Positions 34,284-42,912 are shown, counted from the first letter of the stretch. The stretch: DNA of 57,933 bases from Schleiferilactobacillus harbinensis DSM 16991 (GCF_000425885.1 NZ_AUEH01000018.1:1-57933), one strand, 5' to 3'. Made by a program: numbers and translations. Notes: generated by a model not told the origin, from the sequence alone.

Positions 34284-35500
34284 CCGAGACGCCAGCACCA
34301 GCCAAAAAAGGCCACCGGCCCTACCTCCATGAAGTCGATCTGATGCGGGTGATCTTCATCGGCGGCGTCCTGCTCAATCATACGACCACCGCCTTTCAAA
34401 CGAATATGAGCAGTACCAGCGGCCAACGTTTAGGGCTGCTGGCTACCCACCTGATGATCCACTTCACGCGCATGGGCTTCATGTTCATGACCGGTCTGGT
34501 CTTGGCGCTGGCCTATTTTTCAAAGGACATTCATTGGCCGGTGTTTTATCTGAAACGGTTTAAAACGGTCACTGTTCCGTACGTTTTATGGAATACCATC
34601 TTGCTGGTCGGGGCTACCGCTCTGGGTGTGGGTGCTTTTACTTGGGCGGCATTTGGCAGCACCTACCTGTCAGCCTTGCTTCATGGTGACCAATTCTATC
34701 TGTATTACCTCATGGTGACGATGCAGCTGTATCTGGCGTTTCCGCTGCTCCGTCTGTTATTCAAGAAAACGGCCCATCACGGGCGCATTCTCCTAATTAG
34801 TTTCGTGGCCCAATTGGCCATTGTCAGTTTTATTAAATATGGTTTACCCACCATTAACACCAGCAATTGGCTTTGGTGGTTCAAAGCTTATGGTGTAAAT
34901 GTCGTTACCTATCAATTTTACTTTATCGCTGGTACCTATACGATGTTGCATTATCAGCAAATCGTTGACTTTATTGATCAGCATATCAGGGTCATTGCCA
35001 GTCTAACCGCTGCACTATCAATCGGCACGATTGGCTTGTACGCCTTCAACCGGCTGGTACTGGGCTTGAATCACACCGCGGCGGTATCACCGCACCAGCC
35101 ATACATGGTTGTCTACGACGGCTTGATGATCATGACCGTGTTCTGGCTCGGTCGGCGGTACGCCCAGTGGCGGCAAACGACCCAGCACCGCGGATTGGAT
35201 CAGCTGATTCAAAACGGCGCGAAGGTATCTTTCGGCATTTATCTCTGCCAAACCATCGCTGTCAGCTTGCTCAGCGGGATCCTCGGCCAGCTGCATTTAA
35301 GTGACACAGCACTGCTGCTTCTGCTGCCCCTGGGGTATGCTTTTGTTCTTGGTTTATCGTTTCTCATTGCCTGGTTCTGTTATCGCGTGCCACCGTTCGG
35401 CTGGCTGATTGGCCGGCCGCAACCTTGGCACGCTGGGAAGAAAGGAGTTCTTCACTATGAGCACACTCACCGATCGTCTGTCTCTGCAACTGATCAATAA
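34280..35500 (+). CDS. Membrane acyltransferase family 3 protein
   Basis: This 406-aa integral membrane protein belongs to acyltransferase family 3 (OafA/OatA membrane domain). About ten helices are seen and the N-terminal HEVDLMRVIFIGGVLLNH segment contains the conserved His (here HEVDLMR then NHTTTAF). Such proteins pass acyl groups across the membrane to sugars, peptidoglycan or glycolipids. It has no SGNH domain of its own. The gene is locked between the importer ATPase and an acyl-AMP ligase by overlaps, which suggests that it uses an acyl group activated by that ligase. Confidence 0.87.
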   Translation: MTETPAPAKKGHRPYLHEVDLMRVIFIGGVLLNHTTTAFQTNMSSTSGQRLGLLATHLMIHFTRMGFMFMTGLVLALAYFSKDIHWPVFYLKRFKTVTVPYVLWNTILLVGATALGVGAFTWAAFGSTYLSALLHGDQFYLYYLMVTMQLYLAFPLLRLLFKKTAHHGRILLISFVAQLAIVSFIKYGLPTINTSNWLWWFKAYGVNVVTYQFYFIAGTYTMLHYQQIVDFIDQHIRVIASLTAALSIGTIGLYAFNRLVLGLNHTAAVSPHQPYMVVYDGLMIMTVFWLGRRYAQWRQTTQHRGLDQLIQNGAKVSFGIYLCQTIAVSLLSGILGQLHLSDTALLLLLPLGYAFVLGLSFLIAWFCYRVPPFGWLIGRPQPWHAGKKGVLHYEHTHRSSVSATDQ

Positions 35501-36986
35501 TCGTCAATATCCCATCGTGCGGGATGAAGGCCTGGCGGAATGGTTCACCGGCCGGGAATTAGAAGAGGACGTGGCCCGGTTAAAGGATGTCTTCACTGCC
35601 CATGACATCGGTCATGGTGATGTGGTTCTAGTCTGCCTGCCCAACAGTGCCGTGCACCTGGTGATCAACCAGGCGCTTTGGGAACTTGGGGCGGTGGTCC
35701 AGCCGATTTCGGCGACTACACCAGGGCCGCAGATCCTGACCATTCGCGCGGAATATCACTACCCGGCGTTCATCGCGGACCCGGATCATTTGGCGGTTTT
35801 ACCAGCGGGATGGACCGATACTCCGGTAGCCTTGCATACCCAAGCACCGTTGTTTCTGTACACAAAAGCTGAATGGGCGACAGATAAAGCGGCTGTCAAG
35901 CCCCAGGTCGCCGGTGAAGACGACTTGGGCATGATCCTGCAAACCTCCGGAACCACCGGCAAACCTAAGCGGGTGGGGGTCACTCACCGCCAAATGCTGA
36001 ACGCCGCTAATCACGACATTGCCAGCCATCAGTTGAGCGAAATGGATACCACTTTGATCGTGATGCCGATGTTTCACGTCAATGCCCAGTTGATTTCGGT
36101 CCTGTCCACCCGCCTGTCCGGCGGCAAAATCGTCATCGCCCCAAAGTTCAGTGCCCATTTATTCTGGCAGCAAGTCAGGGACAGTCACGTCACTTGGACG
36201 TCCGTAGTCCCGACGATCATCAGTATTTTGTTGTTGAATGCGGGCGCCAATGCCGCCTATTCCCCGGACTTGCGCCTGCGCTTTGTCCGCTGCTCCTCCT
36301 TTGCCTTGCCGGAAGACAAACTGCGCGCTTTCCAACGGCGCTACCATACCCAAGTGATCGAAGGCTATGGAATGACGGAATCAGTCAGTCAGTGCACCGT
36401 CAATCCGTTTAATGCGCCGAAGGTCGGCTCCGCCGGCAAGCCCTATGCCACTGACTTACGGATTTTACCAGTGGACCAGAAGCCGACCACGAAGCCCCGC
36501 GTACTCGGTGAAATCATCGTCCGCGGCGATCACGTAATCACGGACTATCTGGACCACAATCCAGATGCTTTCTGGAACGGCTGGTTTCGCACCGGTGATT
36601 TGGGCTATCTGGACGAAGATGGCTACCTTTACGTGCAAGGCCGGACCAAGGAGATCATCAGTCATGGGGGCGAAAAAGTGGCTCCGGCCGAGGTCGAAAA
36701 TATCCTAAGTGAGTTGAATTTCGTTGCCCAAGTGGCTGTGATCGGGCTGCCGGACCCGCTGTATGGGGAAAATGTCACTGCCGTCGTAGTCAGCACCACA
36801 CCTGGGCAGCATGAACAGGAACAGACCCAGACACTGGCCCATTTTGCCCATGCTCATTTGGCAAAATATGAGCGGCCCACCACGATCATCTTTCGTGACA
36901 CGCTCCCCCGGAATGCCACCGGCAAAGTATTGCGGCCGCAATTAACGAAGGAGCTCAGCCGGAACGGGATCGCCCATGAAGCATAA
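35457..36986 (+). CDS. AMP-forming acyl-CoA synthetase/ligase
   Basis: This 509-aa adenylate-forming enzyme activates a carboxylic acid with ATP. Seen are the P-loop LQTSGTTGKPKRVGVTH (about residues 159-175), GYGMTES, the hinge GDLGYLDEDGYLYVQGRTKE and the C-terminal catalytic Lys in LPRNATGKVL. The ATG at 35457 follows AAAGGAG and lies inside the end of the acyltransferase gene (44-base overlap). It is closest in feel to MenE or oxalate-CoA ligase-like proteins, but no menaquinone genes are around. The substrate may be the compound taken up by the flanking importer. Confidence 0.9.
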   Translation: MSTLTDRLSLQLINNRQYPIVRDEGLAEWFTGRELEEDVARLKDVFTAHDIGHGDVVLVCLPNSAVHLVINQALWELGAVVQPISATTPGPQILTIRAEYHYPAFIADPDHLAVLPAGWTDTPVALHTQAPLFLYTKAEWATDKAAVKPQVAGEDDLGMILQTSGTTGKPKRVGVTHRQMLNAANHDIASHQLSEMDTTLIVMPMFHVNAQLISVLSTRLSGGKIVIAPKFSAHLFWQQVRDSHVTWTSVVPTIISILLLNAGANAAYSPDLRLRFVRCSSFALPEDKLRAFQRRYHTQVIEGYGMTESVSQCTVNPFNAPKVGSAGKPYATDLRILPVDQKPTTKPRVLGEIIVRGDHVITDYLDHNPDAFWNGWFRTGDLGYLDEDGYLYVQGRTKEIISHGGEKVAPAEVENILSELNFVAQVAVIGLPDPLYGENVTAVVVSTTPGQHEQEQTQTLAHFAHAHLAKYERPTTIIFRDTLPRNATGKVLRPQLTKELSRNGIAHEA

Positions 36987-37947
36987 ACGAATCCGTCTCG
37001 CCCTCTTGCTGATTGGCCTGCTGGCTTGGTTGTCTGTCGCTTTCTATGGCTACCGGCAAGTTCACGCCGACAGCAGCAGTTCTTTAACCACTGTGACGAT
37101 TGGCTACCAAAAGGGTGATCCAGTCGATATTTCCCGCCAACGCGGTGAATTGGTCAAGAAAATGAAAGCCAAGGGTTACAAAGTGGTCTTCAAGGAATTC
37201 CAAAACGGTGCAGCGCTGATGACGGCACTGAAAGCCGGCAGTATTGACTACGCCCGGGCTGGCGATACACCACCGGTCACCGCCCAGGCGACCGGCACTC
37301 AGATCGCCTATATTGCCGCTGGTGCTACCAAGGAATATGGTACGGGTATTCTGGTCGGCAAGAATTCTGGAATTACCACGCTGAGTCAACTGAAAGGCAA
37401 GAAAATTGCCTATACGTCTGGCACAGCAACACAAAGTTTGATCATTAAGGCCTTGAAGAAGGCCGGTTTAACCACTAGCGATGTCGCTCTGGTAGACATG
37501 AGCCAAAGTGCTGCGAGTGTGGCTTTCGCCAAGGGGCAGGTGGATGCCTGGGTCACTTGGGATCCTTATACCGCTACTGCCCAGGTGCAAAACAATGCCG
37601 TACTGCTGACGAACGGGACGGGCTTAACCAAGAATCGGGACTTCCTCATCTCGACCCAAACTTATGCCGCCAGTCATACTACCGTCAGCAAGTACCTGGT
37701 CAGTTGCCTTAGTGATGATATGACCTGGGCCCAAAACCACAAGAGTGCGCTGGTGACTATGCTTAGCAAAACCTTGGGCTTGTCCAAGACGATCGTTGAA
37801 AAAACCGTGAATCGCCGCACCTTCTCCATGCAGGCGTTAACGAATACCAGCAGTATCGTCCAGGAACAGCAAGCAATTGCGGATTTACTTTATACAGAAG
37901 GAGTGATCAAGACGAAAGTGACAGTCAAATCGGCGTTTCTGACTTGA
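36976..37947 (+). CDS. Importer substrate-binding protein, SsuA type
   Basis: This 323-aa periplasmic-binding-fold protein (SsuA/TauA-like) has an N-terminal hydrophobic segment (about residues 5-25) ending HADSSSS, then TVTIGYQKGDP and DYARAGDTPPV, which fit the sulfonate/nitrate-binding fold. Gram-positive binding proteins are normally lipoproteins, but no lipobox Cys is seen after the hydrophobic segment, so it is either secreted or held by an uncleaved anchor. It overlaps the ligase gene by 11 bases and ends the operon. Confidence 0.88.
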   Translation: MKHKRIRLALLLIGLLAWLSVAFYGYRQVHADSSSSLTTVTIGYQKGDPVDISRQRGELVKKMKAKGYKVVFKEFQNGAALMTALKAGSIDYARAGDTPPVTAQATGTQIAYIAAGATKEYGTGILVGKNSGITTLSQLKGKKIAYTSGTATQSLIIKALKKAGLTTSDVALVDMSQSAASVAFAKGQVDAWVTWDPYTATAQVQNNAVLLTNGTGLTKNRDFLISTQTYAASHTTVSKYLVSCLSDDMTWAQNHKSALVTMLSKTLGLSKTIVEKTVNRRTFSMQALTNTSSIVQEQQAIADLLYTEGVIKTKVTVKSAFLT

Positions 37948-37977
37948 GGGAGCAGAAACGTCGCGGGAGACCCAATC

Positions 37978-38024
37978 AGCACCTGATAAACCAACTGTTT
38001 GGGGTTGGTCTGTCAGGTGCTTTT
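37978..38024 (+). terminator. Terminator of the importer-acyltransferase operon
   Basis: AGCACCTGA (37978-37986) pairs with TCAGGTGCT (38013-38021), with an inner ACCAAC/GTTGGT stem, followed by T residues. A second small hairpin (CGTTTCTG/CAGAAACG) surrounds the ssuA-type stop codon. Confidence 0.85.
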
Positions 38025-38072
38025 CGTACGTGGTATGATAAGCTTTAATTTCTTTCTGAAAAAGGTGATGGC

Positions 38073-38630
38073 ATGTTTTCATACGCAATCGATGACCACC
38101 TGGCGCTGACCCTGCCCCGGCCGGCGGCGGATGCGCAGGAAATATTTACGCTGATCGACGATAACCGGGCAGATCTGGCCCAGTGGCTGCGATTTGTCCC
38201 GCGGTTGAAAGTTGTCGCGGATGAACAGCGCATTTTAACTACCATGCTGCAAGCGTATGGTAACGGTGATGCGCTGACTACGATCATTCGACTGGATGGG
38301 CGTGCTGTAGGCATGATCGGCTATAACCATTTTTATGCATCCACGCATAGCGCGGATATTGGGTATTGGCTAGCTCCCGCAGCCCGGGGGCAGAATATCA
38401 TGCACCGGGCCTTGGCAGCGATGCTGACCATTGGCTTTCAAGAGTATGATCTGCACAAGGCGGAAGTGGTGGTATTGAAAGAAAATGAACCCAGCAACCA
38501 GGTGGCGCTGCACGCCGGTTTTCACCTGGATGGTAGGCTGCGCGCAGCGGAGTATATTCGGGGAAAATACCGAGACGGTAATTTGTACTCGCTGCTTCAG
38601 CCGGAATGGTCCAGAAAGCAGGCCCAGTGA
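38073..38630 (+). CDS. GNAT acetyltransferase, RimJ/RimL type
   Basis: This 185-aa GNAT has motif A as IGYWLAPAARGQNIMHRALAAM (start near residue 96), the ENEPSNQVALHAGFHLDG motif B and the YRDGNLYSLL end of the RimL group. AAAAGGTGATGG precedes the ATG. The next GNAT starts at its stop codon (TGATG), so two acetyltransferases are made together. Acceptors unknown. Confidence 0.9.
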   Translation: MFSYAIDDHLALTLPRPAADAQEIFTLIDDNRADLAQWLRFVPRLKVVADEQRILTTMLQAYGNGDALTTIIRLDGRAVGMIGYNHFYASTHSADIGYWLAPAARGQNIMHRALAAMLTIGFQEYDLHKAEVVVLKENEPSNQVALHAGFHLDGRLRAAEYIRGKYRDGNLYSLLQPEWSRKQAQ

Positions 38631-39127
38631 TGACGAAGAATGCGGTGACAATACGGCCAGCCCGCATTGACGACGATTTCGCGGCGGTTCAGGCGCTTTA
38701 CCTGCGCACCTGGCGGACGGCATATCGCGATCTTTTGCCAGCGGGCTTTTTGGGCCAACTATCGGTGACCAGCTGGCACCCGCAGCAGCGCTGGCAGCGG
38801 ACTTTTCTCGCCATCACGGCGGGCGGCCAGATCGTTGGGGTATGCAGTTACGGACCGGGACGCCAGCCGGTACGCCAAGGGTGGGGCGAGATCTATTCGC
38901 TCTACGTTGATCCGGACTTTGAAGGTCAGGGCATCGGCGGACAATTATTTACGGCGGCGATTAAGCAGTTGCAAAGTGACTACACCAAGCTTTATTTGAT
39001 TGTTTTAACGAATAATCAGACGGCCCGGACATTCTACGCGCACCATGGTTTCCATGCTGTGGGGGCAGCAGAAGATACAGATACACCATTTGGGACCATC
39101 CACGAAATTACGTATACGAAGGAATAG
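38630..39127 (+). CDS. GNAT family N-acetyltransferase
   Basis: This 165-aa GNAT has motif A as SLYVDPDFEGQGIGGQLFTA (about residues 87-106) and NNQTARTFYAHHGFHAVG as motif B. The ATG shares bases with the previous stop, and an upstream ATG at 38606 lies inside the preceding gene and is not needed. It belongs to the group with an N-terminal YLRTWRTAYRDLLP segment, common in lactobacilli. A histidine phosphatase gene follows after 12 bases. Confidence 0.9.
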   Translation: MTKNAVTIRPARIDDDFAAVQALYLRTWRTAYRDLLPAGFLGQLSVTSWHPQQRWQRTFLAITAGGQIVGVCSYGPGRQPVRQGWGEIYSLYVDPDFEGQGIGGQLFTAAIKQLQSDYTKLYLIVLTNNQTARTFYAHHGFHAVGAAEDTDTPFGTIHEITYTKE

Positions 39128-39139
39128 GGGACTTAGGAT

Positions 39140-39691
39140 ATGCGGACAATTTATCTCATTCGGCACGGGGAGCCGGATACAACCATTCATGACGATGTAC
39201 GGCGGCCGCTAACACCGGCTGGTGAGCAGCAGGCCCTGGATTTGGTACCATTATTTCAAAACGTTACGCTGGATGCCGTCTATGCCAGTCCCTTCACCCG
39301 GGCTCGGACCACGGTGGCGCCGCTGGCATCGGCCCATGATCTGGCGGTTCAGCTGGACATGCGGCTGCAAGAACGCCAGCTGCCTGGTTGGCTGAAGGAT
39401 TTCTCAGCGTATGCCAAGCAGCAATGGCAGGACTTGGATTATACGCAGCCCGGCGGCGAAAGTATTCATGCCGTTCAGCAGCGCTACCTCTCGTTTTTCA
39501 ATGGCCTGCCGGAAGCGGGCACCTTCGCCATCGGCAGCCATGGGATGGCGATGAGCAGTATTGTGGAATATGTTAATGCGGGGCAGGGGGCGGCTTATTT
39601 TGACACGATTCAGGGCCATTACGGGGTTGTTCTGCAATTGATCATGGCTGCCGGCCAGCCGCCGCGAATCACCCCTTGGCCGACCCGGTAA
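39140..39691 (+). CDS. Histidine phosphatase family protein
   Basis: This 183-aa protein has the phosphohistidine motif LIRHGEPD near residues 6-13, the second Arg in ASPFTRAR, and the distal His in GSHGMAM. It is a phosphatase or mutase of the phosphoglycerate-mutase-like superfamily. GGGGAC precedes the ATG. It is the third gene of a GNAT-GNAT-phosphatase-small-protein run. Substrate unknown. Confidence 0.88.
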   Translation: MRTIYLIRHGEPDTTIHDDVRRPLTPAGEQQALDLVPLFQNVTLDAVYASPFTRARTTVAPLASAHDLAVQLDMRLQERQLPGWLKDFSAYAKQQWQDLDYTQPGGESIHAVQQRYLSFFNGLPEAGTFAIGSHGMAMSSIVEYVNAGQGAAYFDTIQGHYGVVLQLIMAAGQPPRITPWPTR

Positions 39692-39738
39692 GGCTGTGCT
39701 ACATTGGATTGGTGAGCAACGAGAAGGCAGGTGAAACC

Positions 39739-40056
39739 ATGGCAATTAAAGATGAACCCAACGGCGTCCTCTATACCTATCTCTACCCCCGCTCCTTTAG
39801 CGGGGTCGTCCAAGCCAACGCAGCCCGAGCCGAACTCCAGCGGCGTGCTTTGAACGGTGATGCCCAGGCTGATTTCTTCCTGCGGGCGCGGACCCCGGCC
39901 ACTTTCTTAAGCGGTGATGACGGAACGGCGGCGGAAGCGGCGCCGGTACCGGCGGAAAAAGCCGCGGCCAAGGGCAAGAAGAAAGATAAAGCCAAGGACA
40001 AGGATAAGAAGAAAAAGGGCAAGAAGGACAAAAAGAAGAAAAAGAAGGACAAATAG
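39739..40056 (+). CDS. Small protein with long lysine-rich tail
   Basis: This 105-aa protein has a globular-looking N-terminal half (residues 1-60, with YTYLYPRSFSGVVQANAA) and then an Ala/Glu/Pro linker and a tail of about 33 residues made almost only of Lys, Asp and Gly. No signal peptide is visible. The tail would be strongly basic and disordered, able to bind nucleic acid, ribosomes or acidic polymers. The ATG at 39739 follows AAGGCAGGTG. I do not recognise the family. The coding strand of the tail is almost pure purine (A/G), so expansion of a simple repeat is likely. Confidence 0.7.
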   Translation: MAIKDEPNGVLYTYLYPRSFSGVVQANAARAELQRRALNGDAQADFFLRARTPATFLSGDDGTAAEAAPVPAEKAAAKGKKKDKAKDKDKKKKGKKDKKKKKKDK

Positions 40057-40059
40057 AAA

Positions 40060-40106
40060 AATGCCGGGCACATCCTGAATTTTCAGGCGGTGTCTGGCAT
40101 TTTTTA
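40060..40106. terminator. Bidirectional terminator
   Basis: AATGCC at 40060-40065 pairs with GGCATT at 40096-40101 with inner CAC/GTG and CCTGAA/TTCAGG stems, and both sides carry A/T runs. It serves the lysine-tail gene and the convergent methyltransferase gene. Confidence 0.88.
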
Positions 40107-40107
40107 A

Positions 40108-40851
40108 TTACTGGGTGTCCTTGCTGGCCGAAATGATCAGCATCATTGGCCGCCGCCACTCGTCTTCCATGTCCTCGTTATGGCGCAATGCTTCCGGCGG
40201 TTGCGGTTCGACCACGTTAGTTAAGCGGAAACCTTGATGGAGCAGAGTTTCCAGATAAGTGGTCAGCGTTCGGTGATATTTCTTAACCGTGTGGCCCAGA
40301 AAATCAGTTTCTCGGCTGGATTCATCGAAGTAGCGGTCCACCGGCCAGTAGAGCCGCTGACCCTGAGCGTCGGTGACCCAGTCTTCCTTACCCTGGGCGG
40401 TGAAAATTGGGTGCTCCACGGACATTACGAAGGTGCCTGGGGTCGCCAGCCGATCCCAGATTTTCGCGACCAGACCAGCGTAATCCTGAATATAATGGAT
40501 GGCTAGCGAGCTGAGAATCACGTCATAGTGGTCCGGCAGCTGGTCAATTGCCGTCATGTCCATGACCTGGTACGTGATCCGGTCATCTTTGGTCATGTCC
40601 TTGGCCCGGTCGATCATTTTTTCTGAGGCATCAATGCCCAAGACCTGTTTAGCCCCATGTTCTGCGGCGTAGCGGCAGTGCCAACCATAACCGCAGCCGA
40701 GGTCCAGCACAGTCTTGCCGGTGAAATCCGGTAGGACGCTGCGCAGCGTCTGCCATTCGCCGGCCGCTTTCAATCCGCCTTCGGAGCGCGCCATGTGACT
40801 ATAGGCGTCGAAAAAGTCTGGATTGTCATAAATCGTTGATTTTGCGATGAT
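40108..40851 (-). CDS. Class I SAM methyltransferase with non-canonical start
   Basis: The core has the SAM motif VLDLGCGYGWHCRYA and IDASEKMI and is a class I methyltransferase. The first ATG in frame is 40794, but it lacks a ribosome binding site, and the frame stays open upstream encoding STIYDNPDFFDAYSHM, which looks like the normal family N terminus. A strong GGAGG (40858-40862) lies before codons ATT (40854), ATC (40851) and ATC (40848); no ATG, GTG or TTG is available there. I give 40851 as start because its spacing to GGAGG is six bases. Either a rare AUC/AUU start is used or the start codon has been lost. Substrate unknown. Confidence 0.75.
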   Translation of the reverse strand: MIAKSTIYDNPDFFDAYSHMARSEGGLKAAGEWQTLRSVLPDFTGKTVLDLGCGYGWHCRYAAEHGAKQVLGIDASEKMIDRAKDMTKDDRITYQVMDMTAIDQLPDHYDVILSSLAIHYIQDYAGLVAKIWDRLATPGTFVMSVEHPIFTAQGKEDWVTDAQGQRLYWPVDRYFDESSRETDFLGHTVKKYHRTLTTYLETLLHQGFRLTNVVEPQPPEALRHNEDMEDEWRRPMMLIISASKDTQ

Positions 40852-40899
40852 AATTTCCCTCCCGTGAAGCCGAATACATTGCCCCTATAGTTTACCATG

Positions 40900-42702
40900 T
40901 TAGGCCAGGCTTTGTTCTTGGACGAAGCGGGCATAGGTCGTGTTGCGGGTCAATAACTCAGCAGGCGTACCTTGACCGGTGATTCGGCCATTTTCTAAGA
41001 CAATGACCTGGTCGGCATCACGGATGCTGGACAGCCGGTGAGCGGCGGCCAGAACGGTGTGGGTGGCGGCCAATTGGCGGATGAGGTCGCGAATGATGGC
41101 CTCAGAATCGGCATCCAAATTGGCAGTGATCTCGTCGAAAAGATAGATATCAGCCTTTTTCAGCAACGCCTGGGCGATCGTCAGCCGCTGCTTCTGCCCG
41201 CCGGACATATTGGTGCCGGCTTCGGCAATCTGACTGTCCAAGCCCGCGGGCAGCGAGGCGATGAAATCAGTCAGCTGAACGGCGGCCAGGGCCTGGTTGA
41301 GGTCGGCGTCACTGGCCTGCGGGGCCGCCAGTTGCAAGTAAGCCCGGTAAGTACCGCTGAGCACCTCGCTGGTTTGGGGGACATAGGCCAGGTGCTGCCG
41401 CCAAGCGGTGAGGGCAAAGCAGGCAGCTGGGGTATCGCCTACTTGCAGTGTCCCGCTGGTAGGGGTGTAGAAGCGTTCCAGCATCGCCATCAAAGTGGAC
41501 TTGCCGGCACCGCTGGGACCAACTAAGGCATAGAGCTGGTTCGGAATCAACGTCAAATCGAGATTGTGAACTCCGTGACCGTTCCCGTAATCCAAGGAGA
41601 CTTGGTGCAGCGCCAGCGGCTGGTGCTGCAGCTGGGTGGTCAGCAATTTGGTTTCTTTTGGCGAGTCGTCTTCGCCAGCCGCAGCTAATTGCGCCAGGAG
41701 ATTCTTCGCGGCACTGTCCGCCTCTTTCTGACTGGCTGAATAGCTGCTGAAGTTGAGCATCGGGTTGGCTACCTGGATGACTAAGACGAGGAAAGAAATC
41801 AGGGTGCCGTTGGTCATCCGGTTGGTGCTGACAAAGTAGCCGCCAACGGCTAAGGTGCCGCCGAGAATCAGCAGTAAGATGGTGGACATGATCGGCTGCA
41901 TCCGGGACATCACCTTGGCCACCCGCAGACCTTCCCGGCGCATGGCCGCGGTTTGGTCCTGGCTCGCGGCGGTGATCTGATGTTCAGCAGTATTCGCCTT
42001 GATCAGCCGAATATTGGCAAACGCCTCGGTGATGCCGGCGGTGTAGTGCCCAGCTTCATCCAGAAAGGCGTCCATCGGCGCACCGAGCTGATTGGCCAGG
42101 CCGCTGAGCAGGCCGTACATGATCAGCAGAGCGCCGACTAAGAGCAGCGTCAGAATACCGTTCATGTAAACCAGCATCCCCACGGCCCCGATAATGGTGA
42201 CGATACCGCTGATCAGGCTGGGATAGCCGGCGGTGTAGTAATTCTTAATTTGGTCTAAGTTATTAGTCAGCCGGCTGGTGAGTTGACCAGAGGGGGTTTG
42301 GTCGAAAAAGGCCACTGGTTTGGCCAGAATCTTGGCCAGTGTTTGATTTTGCGTTTCCTTAACGATGGCCAAACCAGCGGCAGAGAATAGGTAGTTGCCC
42401 CAGGCGGCCAGGGCGGTGCTGCCAATCATCAACGCGCCAATGGCGATCAGCAGCCGCCAATCCACACCATGGCGGAATTGATCCACCAGCCGGCGAATGA
42501 GCAGGGGGCTGATCAGGGAAAGAAGGACACTCAGAACGAGGACCACCGCGCCAAAGCGCAGCAGGGTACGGCTTTGTCCATTAGTTTTGATCAATTGTTT
42601 GAGGTGCCGGGTCTTGGGTTTGTTCATGGTGACGTGGAACCCGGGAGTCGGCGCTTCTGCCGGCGTCTCGTCGACTGAATCATTGCGGTGGATTTCAATC
42701 AT
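40900..42702 (-). CDS. ABC half-transporter, multidrug/lipid exporter type
   Basis: This 600-aa protein fuses six transmembrane helices (about residues 45-330) to an ATPase domain with Walker A GPSGAGKST, Q-loop YVPQTSE, signature NMSGGQKQR and Walker B IYLFDEITANLD. It resembles BmrA/LmrA homodimeric exporters. The N-terminal 40 residues are an unusual acidic-to-basic extension. AAGGAAACCACC precedes the ATG. It is the last gene of an RHH regulator-small membrane protein-exporter unit. Substrate unknown. Confidence 0.92.
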   Translation of the reverse strand: MIEIHRNDSVDETPAEAPTPGFHVTMNKPKTRHLKQLIKTNGQSRTLLRFGAVVLVLSVLLSLISPLLIRRLVDQFRHGVDWRLLIAIGALMIGSTALAAWGNYLFSAAGLAIVKETQNQTLAKILAKPVAFFDQTPSGQLTSRLTNNLDQIKNYYTAGYPSLISGIVTIIGAVGMLVYMNGILTLLLVGALLIMYGLLSGLANQLGAPMDAFLDEAGHYTAGITEAFANIRLIKANTAEHQITAASQDQTAAMRREGLRVAKVMSRMQPIMSTILLLILGGTLAVGGYFVSTNRMTNGTLISFLVLVIQVANPMLNFSSYSASQKEADSAAKNLLAQLAAAGEDDSPKETKLLTTQLQHQPLALHQVSLDYGNGHGVHNLDLTLIPNQLYALVGPSGAGKSTLMAMLERFYTPTSGTLQVGDTPAACFALTAWRQHLAYVPQTSEVLSGTYRAYLQLAAPQASDADLNQALAAVQLTDFIASLPAGLDSQIAEAGTNMSGGQKQRLTIAQALLKKADIYLFDEITANLDADSEAIIRDLIRQLAATHTVLAAAHRLSSIRDADQVIVLENGRITGQGTPAELLTRNTTYARFVQEQSLA

Positions 42703-42736
42703 GGTGGTTTCCTTCTTTCTCGCAGAGCCTTAGCGG

Positions 42737-42892
42737 TTACCGGTGTTGACGATGATGGATGATGCCTAGAGCGACGATGCCGACGACCAGAGCGATAAAC
42801 AGCCGCGGCTTGTTAACATCAATTTGGATTCTTGGCCGTTCCGCGTTGTTTTTGATATCGGTGGGGTCAGTGTAATGCTGGATGCGGATCAT
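42737..42892 (-). CDS. Small single-span membrane protein, 51 aa
   Basis: A 51-codon frame starts with ATG at 42892 after AAGGAA and ends at 42737. It has a hydrophilic N-terminal half and one predicted transmembrane helix (FIALVVGIVALGII, about residues 33-46) followed by HHRQHR. It lies 20 bases after the RHH gene and 34 bases before the exporter gene, all in one direction, so it is likely part of that operon, perhaps an exporter accessory subunit. I do not recognise it. Confidence 0.7.
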   Translation of the reverse strand: MIRIQHYTDPTDIKNNAERPRIQIDVNKPRLFIALVVGIVALGIIHHRQHR

Positions 42893-42912
42893 AGGTCATT
42901 CCTTCTTTCTAG

